Shown: positions 8,283-16,290 of the stretch, piece after piece
Layout of the letters: each line of letters begins with the position of its first letter
How positions within the stretch are numbered: the stretch's first letter is position 1
Source of the DNA: an uncultured Bacteroidota bacterium
GTDB taxonomy: Bacteria; Bacteroidota; Bacteroidia; Chitinophagales; LD1
Direction: 5' to 3'
DNA: 30,103 nt
NCBI GenBank assembly: GCA_937894725.1
Contig: CALAYL010000045.1
Location: 1 to 30,103 of the forward strand
Program-made: the position numbers and the translations under genes
The notes under the pieces: model-generated
What the model saw: only the letters and a program-made list of their open reading frames with translations
Databases searched by the model: none
Told to the model about the DNA's origin: nothing

Positions 8283-8876
8283 ATGGCTTTACCAAAATTC
8301 TTTTTAGAAAACGAGTTTTTCATCGATGAAAAAGTAAATTTTTTCAAGTTTGAAAATGCGTACAAAGTGTACGATCAGTTTGGACAAAAAATAGGCACAG
8401 TAGAACAAGATTTAGGCATACTACAAAAAATACTCCAGATGCTTATCAACAAAGCTATGATGCCATTTAAATTTGAAGTTAAAGATACAGGCGGACAAGT
8501 GATAGCAGGACTTCGTAGAGGCTGGACTTTTTGGATGTCGAAGATAGAGGTGATAGACCAAGACCAACGTGTGATAGGCTATATTCAACAAAAATTCAAA
8601 TTATTTAAACCCTCGTTTATCATTTTGGATGCACACGAACATCAAGTGGCGAGCATAAAAGGGGAATGGAAAGCCTGGGATTTTGAAATTTTTGATGAAA
8701 ACGAAAAGACGATAGGCACCATCAATAAAAAATGGGCTGGAGTAGCTAAAGAACTTTTCACCACAGCCGATAAATACAAAGTGAATATAGACCCTGCTTA
8801 TAAGGAAGACGAGCGCAAGGTGGCTATTATTGTAGCAGCCATTACTATAGATATGGTACTAAAGGAAAGAAAGTAA
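8283..8876 (+). CDS. Phospholipid scramblase-related / LURP-one-like protein
   Basis: A 197-residue protein of the Tubby-like superfamily (scramblase and LURP-one related). It is built of repeated short beta units, visible as successive segments such as KVYDQFGQKIGTVEQ, FKFEVKDTGGQVIAGL, IEVIDQDQRVIGYIQQ, FIILDAHEHQVASIKG and FEIFDENEKTIGTINKKW. They precede a hydrophobic C-terminal helix (AIIVAAITIDMVLKER), as expected for a 12-strand barrel around a central helix. There is no signal peptide. Bacterial members are uncharacterised; lipid binding or scrambling is known only for some eukaryotic relatives and is contested. It sits 14 bases after aspS and two bases before tag, so it is likely co-transcribed, though no functional link is evident. 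Confidence 0.75.
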   Translation: MALPKFFLENEFFIDEKVNFFKFENAYKVYDQFGQKIGTVEQDLGILQKILQMLINKAMMPFKFEVKDTGGQVIAGLRRGWTFWMSKIEVIDQDQRVIGYIQQKFKLFKPSFIILDAHEHQVASIKGEWKAWDFEIFDENEKTIGTINKKWAGVAKELFTTADKYKVNIDPAYKEDERKVAIIVAAITIDMVLKERK

Positions 8877-8878
8877 AG

Positions 8879-9448
8879 TTGGTAATAAAAACGAAAACTA
8901 GATGTGGCTGGTGTGGGGTTGATCCTATCTACATGGCTTATCATGATGAAGAGTGGGGACGACCCATTCATGATGATAGATTGCTTTTTGAGTTTTTGCT
9001 TTTAGAAGGTTTTCAGGCGGGTTTGAGCTGGATAACGGTACTCAAAAAGCGGGAAAATTTTCGTAAAGCATTCGCTAACTTTGATGCCAAGAGCATAGCC
9101 GAATTTGACCAAAGCAAAGTAGAGGAGCTAATGCAAGATGAAGGGATCATACGCAATAGATTAAAAATAAATGCAGCAATTATCAACGCAAAATTATTTC
9201 TTGAAATAAAGAAAGAATACGGCTCATTTGATACGTATATTTGGCAGTTTGTGGGTGGAAAGGCGATTAAAAACAATCCTAAAACCCTAAAAGATATTCC
9301 TCCTAAAACCGCATTGTCCGATGCTATGAGTAAGGGTATGAGTAAGCGTGGGTTTAAGTTTGTAGGTTCTACGATTTGTTATGCTTTTATGCAAGCAGTG
9401 GGTATGGTAGATGACCATGTAGCGGATTGCTGGAGGGGGAATAAATAG
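8879..9448 (+). CDS. tag: DNA-3-methyladenine glycosylase I
   Basis: A 189-residue base-excision repair enzyme that removes 3-methyladenine from alkylated DNA. It follows E. coli Tag closely: RCGWC at 8-12, YHDEEWG at 21-27, LEGFQAGLSWITVLKKREN at 42-60 with the conserved acidic residue Glu43, and RGFKFVGSTICYAFMQAVG at 157-175. All four zinc-binding residues of the family are present: Cys9, His22, His180 and Cys184. The start is a TTG two bases after the upstream stop codon. No ATG is possible before the zinc cysteine, since the next Met is residue 19, so a non-ATG start and coupling to the upstream gene are likely. It converges on the ABC permease with a 29-base gap. Confidence 0.96.
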   Translation: MVIKTKTRCGWCGVDPIYMAYHDEEWGRPIHDDRLLFEFLLLEGFQAGLSWITVLKKRENFRKAFANFDAKSIAEFDQSKVEELMQDEGIIRNRLKINAAIINAKLFLEIKKEYGSFDTYIWQFVGGKAIKNNPKTLKDIPPKTALSDAMSKGMSKRGFKFVGSTICYAFMQAVGMVDDHVADCWRGNK

Positions 9449-9477
9449 CTTTTTTTGTTGTACGAAGTAGTTGTTTT

Positions 9478-10779
9478 TTAGTTGAGCATCCACTTTACCA
9501 TCTCTTTGAATGTAACTTTTTTGCCGTACATCAAAATACCTGTTCGATAGATTTTGCCAGAAATAAATACTACTCCGATAATAGTACCAAATAAGAGCAA
9601 TACAGATAACCCAATTTGCCAAAGCGGAGGACTAAAACCTAGTAATGCAGGCATCATCACGGGCGATGTGAAAGGGATAATACTGCCCCAAAAAGCTAAC
9701 GGACCTTCCGGGTCGTTCAGTGCACCCATCATCATAAAAAAGGAAATCATAATAGGTGAAATGATAGGAATGGAGAGCGTTTGCGCATTGGTATCATCTG
9801 CACCAGCTGCTCCTACTGCTGCAAATAGTGACCCATATAAAAAGAATCCCCCTATAAAATAAATTACAAAACCGATTCCTATCAATGAAAAATCAAATGC
9901 TTTGAGCCCCTCTAAAACAGCTGCTATCTCGGCTGGATCAATATTTTCAGCACCTGAAGGTGGGGCTGCGGGCATACTGCCTCCTAGGGTAATGCCTAAA
10001 ATAGGCATGGCTATAAATCCACCAAGCATTAGCAACACAATCCAGATAAAAAACTGCGTAAGCCCCACTGCGCCTATACCTGCTATTTTGCCAAACATGA
10101 GTTGCCATGGCTTAACGCTCGATATGAGCACCTCCATGATACGGTTTGTCTTTTCTTCCATCACGCCTTTCATTATCATAGCACCATATACAGTGATAGT
10201 GAAGTATATCAATAGCCCTAATCCGTAACCAATAGCTGATGCGATGGTGATCATATCGGACTTATCCTTATTGTCATCCGCTTTTTCAAAATTGATGGCT
10301 ACTTTGGCATCAAGCGCTATTTTTTCTACATCGCTACCCAATATTTTTTTGAGTTTGATTTCATTGATAGCTTTGTTTAGTATATTGTTTACATAACCAC
10401 GCACCGCCATACCTGCTCTTTTTTTAGATACAAATCGGATGGGTGAGCGGCCAGTATGTTCAATATCAAAATCAGCAGGTATAATCAATGCTGCGTCAAA
10501 CATGCCATTGGTAACTAGGCTATCGGCAGATAGTAATTCTACTTTTTTGAAATACATAGAACCATCTTCTTTGTCAGCCAACACTACGTCATCAAGCACT
10601 CCACCAAGGTCAGATATACCTACGTTTTGTATAGAGCTAGCCCCGCTATTTAATATAAAAACCATCAGAAAAGGCATGGCCAAAAACAATAGGGGCACTA
10701 CGAATGTTGTGATTAAAAAAGATTTGGTGCGTACGCGAGTCATATATTCTCGCTGTATGATATAGCCTAGTTTACGCAT
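9478..10779 (-). CDS. ABC transporter permease (NatB-like, ABC-2 type)
   Basis: A 433-residue integral membrane protein. One transmembrane helix lies near the N-terminus (about 21-44). A large extracytoplasmic region follows (about 45-175). A C-terminal cluster of about five helices spans 180-415. The stretch MEEKTNRIMEVLISSVKPWQLMFGKI (about 206-231) is typical of the NatB/ABC-2 exporter permeases. Its start overlaps the end of the ATPase gene by eight bases, so the two are translationally coupled and should form one exporter. NatAB of Bacillus exports sodium, but many related Bacteroidota pairs have no known substrate, so no substrate is assigned. Confidence 0.88.
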   Translation of the reverse strand: MRKLGYIIQREYMTRVRTKSFLITTFVVPLLFLAMPFLMVFILNSGASSIQNVGISDLGGVLDDVVLADKEDGSMYFKKVELLSADSLVTNGMFDAALIIPADFDIEHTGRSPIRFVSKKRAGMAVRGYVNNILNKAINEIKLKKILGSDVEKIALDAKVAINFEKADDNKDKSDMITIASAIGYGLGLLIYFTITVYGAMIMKGVMEEKTNRIMEVLISSVKPWQLMFGKIAGIGAVGLTQFFIWIVLLMLGGFIAMPILGITLGGSMPAAPPSGAENIDPAEIAAVLEGLKAFDFSLIGIGFVIYFIGGFFLYGSLFAAVGAAGADDTNAQTLSIPIISPIMISFFMMMGALNDPEGPLAFWGSIIPFTSPVMMPALLGFSPPLWQIGLSVLLLFGTIIGVVFISGKIYRTGILMYGKKVTFKEMVKWMLN

Positions 10780-11671
10780 GTGTTTCTTTTACTTTTTCAA
10801 TAAAAATCTCTTGTATAGTAGGTAATATTTCTCTAAACGAGATTACCTCTACACCTTGAGAAATCAACTCTTTGAGTAGCTGTGACCCACTGATAGTCGA
10901 AGTTACAAGGCAAGTATTGTCATGCGATGTTATTATTTTTATAGTTCCAGTTTCTTTTAACTCAGCGGAGTTTTCGTCTAATACTATTTCGTATTGTCCT
11001 TTTTTGAATTGATGCTTGAGTCCATTTACCTGGCCTTGCAGCACTACTTTGCCTTGATTGATTAGCGCTATTTCATCGCAGATGAGTTCGACTTGTTCCA
11101 TTCTGTGAGTAGAAAAAATAATGGTTTTCCCTTTCTCTTTTAGTTCGGCTATCTCCGCTTCAATGAGTTGGCCATTCACTGGATCTAAACCCGAAAATGG
11201 TTCATCTAAAATGATCAAATCTGGATCATGCAATATGGTCGCAATAAACTGTACTTTTTGGCTCATGCCTTTGGAAAGTTCATCTATTTTTTTGGTACGC
11301 CACGAAGCTATATCCATTTTTTGTAACCAAAAGCCGGTGCTTATTTTTGCTTGTTTGGTATCTAATCCTTTTAATTTTGCAAGGTATTCGAGATGCTCGC
11401 CTATCTGCATGTTTTTGTATAGCCCACGCTCTTCAGGCATATAACCGATTCGCTCCATGAAATTGTCTTGGTGGGGTTTTCCATCAAAGAGGATGGTGCC
11501 ACTATCTGCTATTATAATGCGGGTGAGCATACGAATGAGGGTAGTTTTCCCAGCACCATTTGGTCCGAGTAGTCCGAATATTTTTCCAGCATTTATATCA
11601 AGCGATATCGCATCATTGGCTTTATAATCACCAAAGTTTTTTGATACCTTTTGGATAGAAAGGAAGGTCAT
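10772..11671 (-). CDS. ABC transporter ATP-binding protein (NatA-like)
   Basis: A 299-residue ATPase that powers the overlapping permease. Visible motifs are Walker A GPNGAGKT (36-43), a Q-loop region near Tyr78-Met-Pro-Glu, signature LSKGM (132-136, a variant of LSGGQ), Walker B LIILDEP (152-158), the D-loop SGLDP and the H-loop His189. The C-terminal third (about 220-299) fits the DUF4162-type extension found in NatA-like ATPases. It lies 16 bases after the DUF6134-like gene and eight bases into the permease start, so the three probably form one operon. Confidence 0.93.
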   Translation of the reverse strand: MTFLSIQKVSKNFGDYKANDAISLDINAGKIFGLLGPNGAGKTTLIRMLTRIIIADSGTILFDGKPHQDNFMERIGYMPEERGLYKNMQIGEHLEYLAKLKGLDTKQAKISTGFWLQKMDIASWRTKKIDELSKGMSQKVQFIATILHDPDLIILDEPFSGLDPVNGQLIEAEIAELKEKGKTIIFSTHRMEQVELICDEIALINQGKVVLQGQVNGLKHQFKKGQYEIVLDENSAELKETGTIKIITSHDNTCLVTSTISGSQLLKELISQGVEVISFREILPTIQEIFIEKVKETHA

Positions 11672-11687
11672 TTTTTTTCTTTCAGAG

Positions 11688-12278
11688 TTATGAAATGCGC
11701 ACTATTTTAACTAATACGGGACTAACGTGTACATCTACCTGCATCAATTTTCCATTTTTGTAGCGATATACATTTTTATTGCCATCTGTTGTTTTAAATT
11801 CATACACATTGGGCTCTGTGTTTTTAATTACAGAGGTACTAGCATCTACTTCATAAAATACTTGATGTATATTTTTGGGTTCGTTAAAATACAACTTTAA
11901 AACACTCCATGACGGAATGCTGTTTAGTACCGATTTCTTGCCATTTTTTTGTACATCATAGACTTGGTTGTTAAATCGAATTTTACAATTTGTATTGTTG
12001 CCAGTATTCTCTATGTACGAGTGGTCTGAGCTAATCAGCACACCATTTTTATACACTACCGTATATGCAGTTTGTTGAGATTTTTCAATCCATAGAATTT
12101 TTGCCTTTGCGGAAGAAGAGAGCGTGTAAGTTTCTAGCCCATCATCTGTAAGTGTTCGGGTTATTTTTAAGTCACCTATCTTACTTCCCATCAGTGTCAT
12201 ATTAAATGAAATACTCTCCGAAGCGAAAATGCAAGTGTTAAATACAAGGCCTATAAACAAAGCGAAAAATCGTTTCAT
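11688..12278 (-). CDS. Exported protein, DUF6134/DUF3108-like
   Basis: A 196-residue protein with a signal peptide (residues 1-19, cut near FAS-Glu) followed by a beta-rich domain. The pattern SISFNMTLMGSKIGDLKITRTLTDDGLETYTLSSSAKAK and later repeated short strands (VYEFKTTDGNKNVYRYKNGKL) resemble the DUF6134/DUF3108 group of periplasmic proteins, which has no known activity. No catalytic motif is visible. It lies 16 bases upstream of the ABC ATPase, so it may be made with that exporter. The 78 bases separating it from dnaJ hold no clear terminator. Confidence 0.6.
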   Translation of the reverse strand: MKRFFALFIGLVFNTCIFASESISFNMTLMGSKIGDLKITRTLTDDGLETYTLSSSAKAKILWIEKSQQTAYTVVYKNGVLISSDHSYIENTGNNTNCKIRFNNQVYDVQKNGKKSVLNSIPSWSVLKLYFNEPKNIHQVFYEVDASTSVIKNTEPNVYEFKTTDGNKNVYRYKNGKLMQVDVHVSPVLVKIVRIS

Positions 12279-12356
12279 ATCACAATAGCTTTATAGATTG
12301 TAATCTAATCAATGTTCTTTAAAATTTCAAAACTAAAAATGGGATAGAAGCGTTTA

Positions 12357-13535
12357 TTACTCTCCAAACATATCTTTCATCTTATCAAAAAAACCACGCT
12401 CTGTTTTGAGTACACCTTTGGGAGCGAAACTCTGACTATCGCGCATTTTTTCGAGTAGTTTTTTATCTTCAGCAGAAAGCTCCTGAGGGGTATAGACATT
12501 TACAATCACTAGCTGGTCCCCTTTGCCGTAGCTATTTACAGAGGGTAGGCCTTTACCTTGCAATCTCAGTATTTTGCCTGCTTGAGTCCCTTGTGGCACT
12601 TTGATTTTTGCTTTGCCATCTATAGTCGGAATTTCGACAGAGCAACCCATCACCATATCAGCATAGTTGAGAAAAAGATGATAAATTACATTTTGGTTTT
12701 CTATCTCTAGATCAGCATTTTTTTCTACCTCTATCTGTATGATCAAATCGCCCGCAGGGCCGCCTTGTTCGCCTGCGTTACCTTTGCCAGTCACGGCCAT
12801 TTGCATACCTTCTTGTAAGCCAGCAGGTATTTCGAGATTTAAGGTTTCCTCTCCGTAGGTAGTGCCTAAGCCATTGCAAGTACCACATTTTTTTGTGATA
12901 GTTTCTCCAGCGCCATTGCAGTATGGGCAGGTTGATTGGGTTTGCATTTGACCTAAAAAAGTGTTGGTGACCTTACGCACCACGCCCGACCCACCGCAGT
13001 GAGTGCAGCGACCTACAGCGTTTTTGTCTTTTGCGCCAGAGCCATCGCAAGTTGCGCAGCCTATTTGCTTCTTAACTTTTATGGTCTTTGTAGCACCTGC
13101 GGCTATTTCTTGTAGCGTAAGTTTTACTTTGATACGGAGGTTAGCCCCTTTTCGACCTCTAGTTCTACGACCACCGCTTCGGCTACCGCCACCACCAAAG
13201 AAGTCTTCAAATCCACCTCCACCACCACCTCCACCGAAAATGTCGCCAAAGTTGCGGAATATATCTTCCATGTTTGAATAGCCACCGCTACCACCTCCAA
13301 AACCGCCCATATCACTAGCGGCATGACCATATTGGTCATAGCGTGCTTTTTTGTTGGCATCGCTGAGTACTTCGTATGCCTCCGCTGCTTCTTTAAATTT
13401 ATCTTCGGCAGCTTTGTCACCTTGGTTTCTATCAGGATGGTATTTTAGCGCCACCTTGCGATAGGCCTTTTTTATCTCCTCGGTTGAGGCGGTTTTCGCA
13501 ACGCCCAATATTTCGTAAAAATCTCTTTTTGCCAT
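12357..13535 (-). CDS. dnaJ: Chaperone protein DnaJ
   Basis: A 392-residue co-chaperone that delivers unfolded clients to DnaK and stimulates its ATPase. It has the full class I layout: J domain (1-70) with HPD at 33-35, a Gly/Phe-rich linker (about 76-125) with eight consecutive glycines at 101-108, then the zinc-binding domain. The domain's four CxxC units start at Cys160, Cys177, Cys203 and Cys217. Substrate-binding and dimerisation domains follow, to residue 392. It follows grpE by six bases, forming a grpE-dnaJ unit; dnaK is not in the window. No heat-shock operator such as CIRCE was seen upstream of the pair. Confidence 0.98.
   Translation of the reverse strand: MAKRDFYEILGVAKTASTEEIKKAYRKVALKYHPDRNQGDKAAEDKFKEAAEAYEVLSDANKKARYDQYGHAASDMGGFGGGSGGYSNMEDIFRNFGDIFGGGGGGGGFEDFFGGGGSRSGGRRTRGRKGANLRIKVKLTLQEIAAGATKTIKVKKQIGCATCDGSGAKDKNAVGRCTHCGGSGVVRKVTNTFLGQMQTQSTCPYCNGAGETITKKCGTCNGLGTTYGEETLNLEIPAGLQEGMQMAVTGKGNAGEQGGPAGDLIIQIEVEKNADLEIENQNVIYHLFLNYADMVMGCSVEIPTIDGKAKIKVPQGTQAGKILRLQGKGLPSVNSYGKGDQLVIVNVYTPQELSAEDKKLLEKMRDSQSFAPKGVLKTERGFFDKMKDMFGE
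13213..13235. repeat. Short GGN trinucleotide repeat in dnaJ
   Basis: A 23-base run of CCA/CCT units on the plus strand encodes the glycine tract of the DnaJ Gly/Phe linker on the minus strand. Length variation in whole codons would only lengthen or shorten a flexible linker. Confidence 0.7.
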
Positions 13536-13541
13536 CGTCTA

Positions 13542-14132
13542 TTATTCGCTTTTTTTACCTACTACCACCTTCGCAAATCGGATGATCTTATCATTGAGAT
13601 AATAGCCTTTTTCAATTTCATCGACTACCTTGCCCTCCATATCTGGTGTAGGTGAAGGTATTTCTGTCAATGCCTCATGCTCTGCTACATCAAAAGGTTG
13701 ACCTATTGTAGAGATGGCTTTCAATCCTTTTTGTTGCAAATTTGCCAAAAGTTTATTGTGGATGAGCGTCATTCCTTCTCTTGCAGCACTAATCTCTGTC
13801 ATATTTTCAGTGGCTTTGAGTGCTCGCTCAAAATCATCTAGTACTGGGAGTAAGCTCGTGATGACCTCTTTTCCCGCTGTTTGTATCAACTCCAAACGTT
13901 CTTTTGCATTGCGTTTTTTGAAATTATCAAACTCAGCAAAAAGTCGAAGATATTTATCTTTCTGTTCTTCAATTTGAGCTTTGAGTGACGCTATTTCAGT
14001 GTCTTTGGCGTCTAAACTATCCCTATCCCTATTATCCGCAGATTGGTTGATATCGTTAATGAGCTGCTCGGATTCTTCAACGGACAACTTCTCATTAGCT
14101 TGTTCGTTTGGTATGTTTTCTTCTTGATTCAT
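13542..14132 (-). CDS. grpE: Nucleotide exchange factor GrpE
   Basis: A 196-residue DnaK cofactor that releases ADP. The first 45 residues are acidic and probably disordered. A long helical segment follows (about 45-100, with KAQIEEQKDKYLRLFAEFDNFKKRN). The C-terminal beta domain carries the family's signature pattern (PFDVAEHEALTEIPSP, then GKVVDEIEKGYYLNDKIIR). The ATG at 14132 is preferred; a TTG at 14141 would add three residues. It is six bases upstream of dnaJ. The 96 bases between it and the lipoprotein gene contain no exact TAnnTTTG box on this strand, so it may be read from the upstream desaturase/lipoprotein transcript. Confidence 0.96.
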   Translation of the reverse strand: MNQEENIPNEQANEKLSVEESEQLINDINQSADNRDRDSLDAKDTEIASLKAQIEEQKDKYLRLFAEFDNFKKRNAKERLELIQTAGKEVITSLLPVLDDFERALKATENMTEISAAREGMTLIHNKLLANLQQKGLKAISTIGQPFDVAEHEALTEIPSPTPDMEGKVVDEIEKGYYLNDKIIRFAKVVVGKKSE

Positions 14133-14228
14133 GATGCACAATTTCCCTTTAGCTTACAAAATCTTTGCCAATAGCTAGGGATGGACAATTTGACAGAGGA
14201 CTCGATTTTTTGATTGTAGCACTTAAAT

Positions 14229-14417
14229 TTATTTTTCCTTACAGACATAAGCTACCCCAAAAGCATCATAAACTTTTTTGCCTACTTTGAGAGAGTCATA
14301 ATTTGCATTGCCTTCGCAAAAATTAGCGCGAGCAGTATTGCGTGTTTCACACAAAAAACATTTTTGGCATCCTGTAAGTAATACTACCAAGGTGAGTAAA
14401 AACAAAAATCGCAACAT
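14229..14417 (-). CDS. Small Cys-rich lipoprotein
   Basis: A 62-residue protein with a lipoprotein signal peptide (hydrophobic 3-15) and lipobox LTGC, Cys17 being the lipidated residue. The mature part has only about 46 residues and contains Cys20, Cys23, Cys34 and Cys58, so two disulfides or a metal site are possible. No known domain was recognised; short lipoproteins with a Cys-x-x-Cys start are common in Bacteroidota. It begins three bases after the desaturase stop, which supports a real, co-transcribed gene. The function is unknown. Confidence 0.65.
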   Translation of the reverse strand: MLRFLFLLTLVVLLTGCQKCFLCETRNTARANFCEGNANYDSLKVGKKVYDAFGVAYVCKEK

Positions 14418-14420
14418 TTA

Positions 14421-15470
14421 TTACCTGTTCTTATTTAAAAAACGGAATTTCTTCCTTTTATATTCACCAAAAGAAATCATTTTCTTTTGATCATCATCCC
14501 AAAGATTAGCATGGATTGTTTTTAAGCTATCCCAAAAACTCATCTTGTTTACGTGCTTTTCAAAAATGGGATTTTCACGATGACATTTTTCAAGATTATA
14601 GTTGGGTATAGCTGGGCTCAAGTGGTGAATATGGTGATAGCCAATGTTGCCCGTAAGCCAATGACCTACTTTAGGGAGGTTGTAGAAGGTGCTTCCTTTG
14701 ATAGCGGATACTACATAGTTCCAGTTTTCTTTACTGCTTTTGTAGGTTTCTTCATATTGATGTTGGATATAAAAAAACCAAAGTGCGTACGTGCCGAAGA
14801 AAAACAGATTGATAAACTGAACGAGCAAAAATTTCTTTGGTCCGATTATAAGTGCTAAAGCGCCATACACCAACAAAAACAACAAGTTGCTCAACGCTAC
14901 ATTGTTTTTTACTTTTTCAAAGTAGGCGGTTTTGAGCAAACTAAAACGATTATAAATCACCACATATACAAATCCACCCACGGTGAAAAGATAGAGCGGG
15001 TTTCGATATACTCTATACCAAGCTCTTTTATACCAAGGTTTAGCAGCATATTGTTCTACGGTAAGACACTCAATATCACCAATGTCGCTATACTCCAACT
15101 GGGCATTGTGAGCATGATGAAAGTCATGTGATTTAGCCCAATACTTAAATGGAATAAAAGTAAAAAAACTACTTATTGTTCCTATCCAGCTATTGGCTGT
15201 TTGACTAGCCGTAAATGAACGATGTCCACAATCGTGCTGGATGATAAAAATACGTCCGAGCAAAAATCCATTGAGCAAGGCGATGAGGATAGTAAACCAA
15301 ATCGAGTAATCAAATAAGAAATATTGCAATACCCATAACCCTACATAAAAGCTAAAGCTATTCAAGATTTGAATAATGGCTTTACGAGTATTGGGGATTT
15401 GATATTGACGAATCATAGCATGCCAATTTTTGAAATCGGCTAATACTTCTTCTTTATTGAAATGATACAT
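14421..15470 (-). CDS. Membrane fatty-acid desaturase
   Basis: A 349-residue integral membrane di-iron desaturase that would introduce a double bond in an acyl chain, probably of membrane lipids. All three histidine boxes are present: HDCGH (79-83), HDFHH (115-119) and HHIHH (279-283). Hydrophobic helices lie around 35-75, 98-110, 160-175, 193-210 and 215-235. The pattern fits the acyl-lipid/DesA-like group; the position of the double bond cannot be told. It heads the minus-strand block, divergent from ruvA. The leader carries an 8-base inverted repeat. Such enzymes are often induced by cold in other bacteria, but nothing here proves that. Confidence 0.92.
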   Translation of the reverse strand: MYHFNKEEVLADFKNWHAMIRQYQIPNTRKAIIQILNSFSFYVGLWVLQYFLFDYSIWFTILIALLNGFLLGRIFIIQHDCGHRSFTASQTANSWIGTISSFFTFIPFKYWAKSHDFHHAHNAQLEYSDIGDIECLTVEQYAAKPWYKRAWYRVYRNPLYLFTVGGFVYVVIYNRFSLLKTAYFEKVKNNVALSNLLFLLVYGALALIIGPKKFLLVQFINLFFFGTYALWFFYIQHQYEETYKSSKENWNYVVSAIKGSTFYNLPKVGHWLTGNIGYHHIHHLSPAIPNYNLEKCHRENPIFEKHVNKMSFWDSLKTIHANLWDDDQKKMISFGEYKRKKFRFLNKNR

Positions 15471-15485
15471 TTAGTTTTGGTTTTG

Positions 15486-15512
15486 AACTACAATAATAAA
15501 ACATTTGTAGTT
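15486..15512. repeat. Inverted repeat upstream of the desaturase
   Basis: AACTACAA (15486-15493) and TTGTAGTT (15505-15512) form perfect 8-base arms around 11 AT-rich bases. It lies 16-42 bases before the desaturase ATG on the minus strand. It could be an operator or a leader hairpin, or chance in AT-rich DNA. The rest of 15471-15637 shows no exact TAnnTTTG box for either gene. Confidence 0.35.
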
Positions 15513-15637
15513 AAGCTATGCCATGTTCCTAAGGGTTTTCTATCAGCATCGATTTTTACCTCAAAAACAGAAGTACATAAAATATGTGAAAAATCTCCTA
15601 AATCCTCTTATTTTAGCCGTTTTTCTGAACAAAACGA

Positions 15638-16237
15638 ATGATACAATATATTCAAGGAAAGCTGGTTGAAAAAACGCCCACCTACGTAGTCATAGAGCAG
15701 GGAGGCTTTGGCTGGATGCTCAAAGTGTCGCTCACCACTTATACCCAAATCCAAACGCTCGATAGTTGCAAGCTATGGACAAGTCTAGTAGTGAAGACAG
15801 AAAATCAATCCATAGCGGGCTTTGATTTATATGGTTTTTTTGAACCATTGGAGCGCGATTTATTTGAAAAAATGATTTCGGTATCAGGCGTAGGGGCATC
15901 GATTGCCAGGGTGATGTTGTCTTCTTTTAAACCTATTGAAATAATTCAAGCCATAGCCACCGAAAATGAAGCATTAATTCAATCGGTAAAAGGCATAGGC
16001 CCAAAGTCTGCCAAACGCATCATTCTAGAACTGAAAGATAAGGTAGGTAAGATAGGTGGTGAAAGTGTAAATTCTTTTACGCCAATAAACAATAACAAAC
16101 GTGAAGAAGCGTTAAATGCACTCGTTACGCTTGGGTTTCAGCGAGCAGCAGTTGAAAAAACACTCGGCAAATTGCTACTTACTGATCCAAATAAGACGAT
16201 AGAGGAGTTGATAAAAGACGCCTTAAAAGTGTTGTAA
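15638..16237 (+). CDS. ruvA: Holliday junction DNA helicase subunit RuvA
   Basis: A 199-residue protein that binds four-way DNA junctions and loads the RuvB motor for branch migration. Domain I (1-64) is an OB fold. Domain II carries two helix-hairpin-helix motifs (SVSGVGASIA at 81-90 and SVKGIGPKSA at 116-125), followed by KRIILELKDK. The flexible linker (about 138-153) leads to the C-terminal three-helix domain III (155-199), which contacts RuvB. The length is normal. It is 53 bases upstream of sprA; a ruvA-sprA neighbourhood is also known in other Bacteroidota. Confidence 0.97.
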   Translation: MIQYIQGKLVEKTPTYVVIEQGGFGWMLKVSLTTYTQIQTLDSCKLWTSLVVKTENQSIAGFDLYGFFEPLERDLFEKMISVSGVGASIARVMLSSFKPIEIIQAIATENEALIQSVKGIGPKSAKRIILELKDKVGKIGGESVNSFTPINNNKREEALNALVTLGFQRAAVEKTLGKLLLTDPNKTIEELIKDALKVL

Positions 16238-16290
16238 TACATTGAAAACTAATAAAAAATAATTGAGCGATTGCGTTTCGGTGAGATAAA

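Noticed and set aside
9554..10765. Three plus-strand open frames of 102-108 codons opposite the ABC permease
   Set aside because: They lie wholly antisense to the permease, have low-complexity Ser/Ile/Pro composition and lack family motifs.
12294..12307. Small palindrome TAGATT-GT-AATCTA before the DUF6134-like gene
   Set aside because: Six-base AT-rich arms are expected by chance, and no promoter box is spaced with it.
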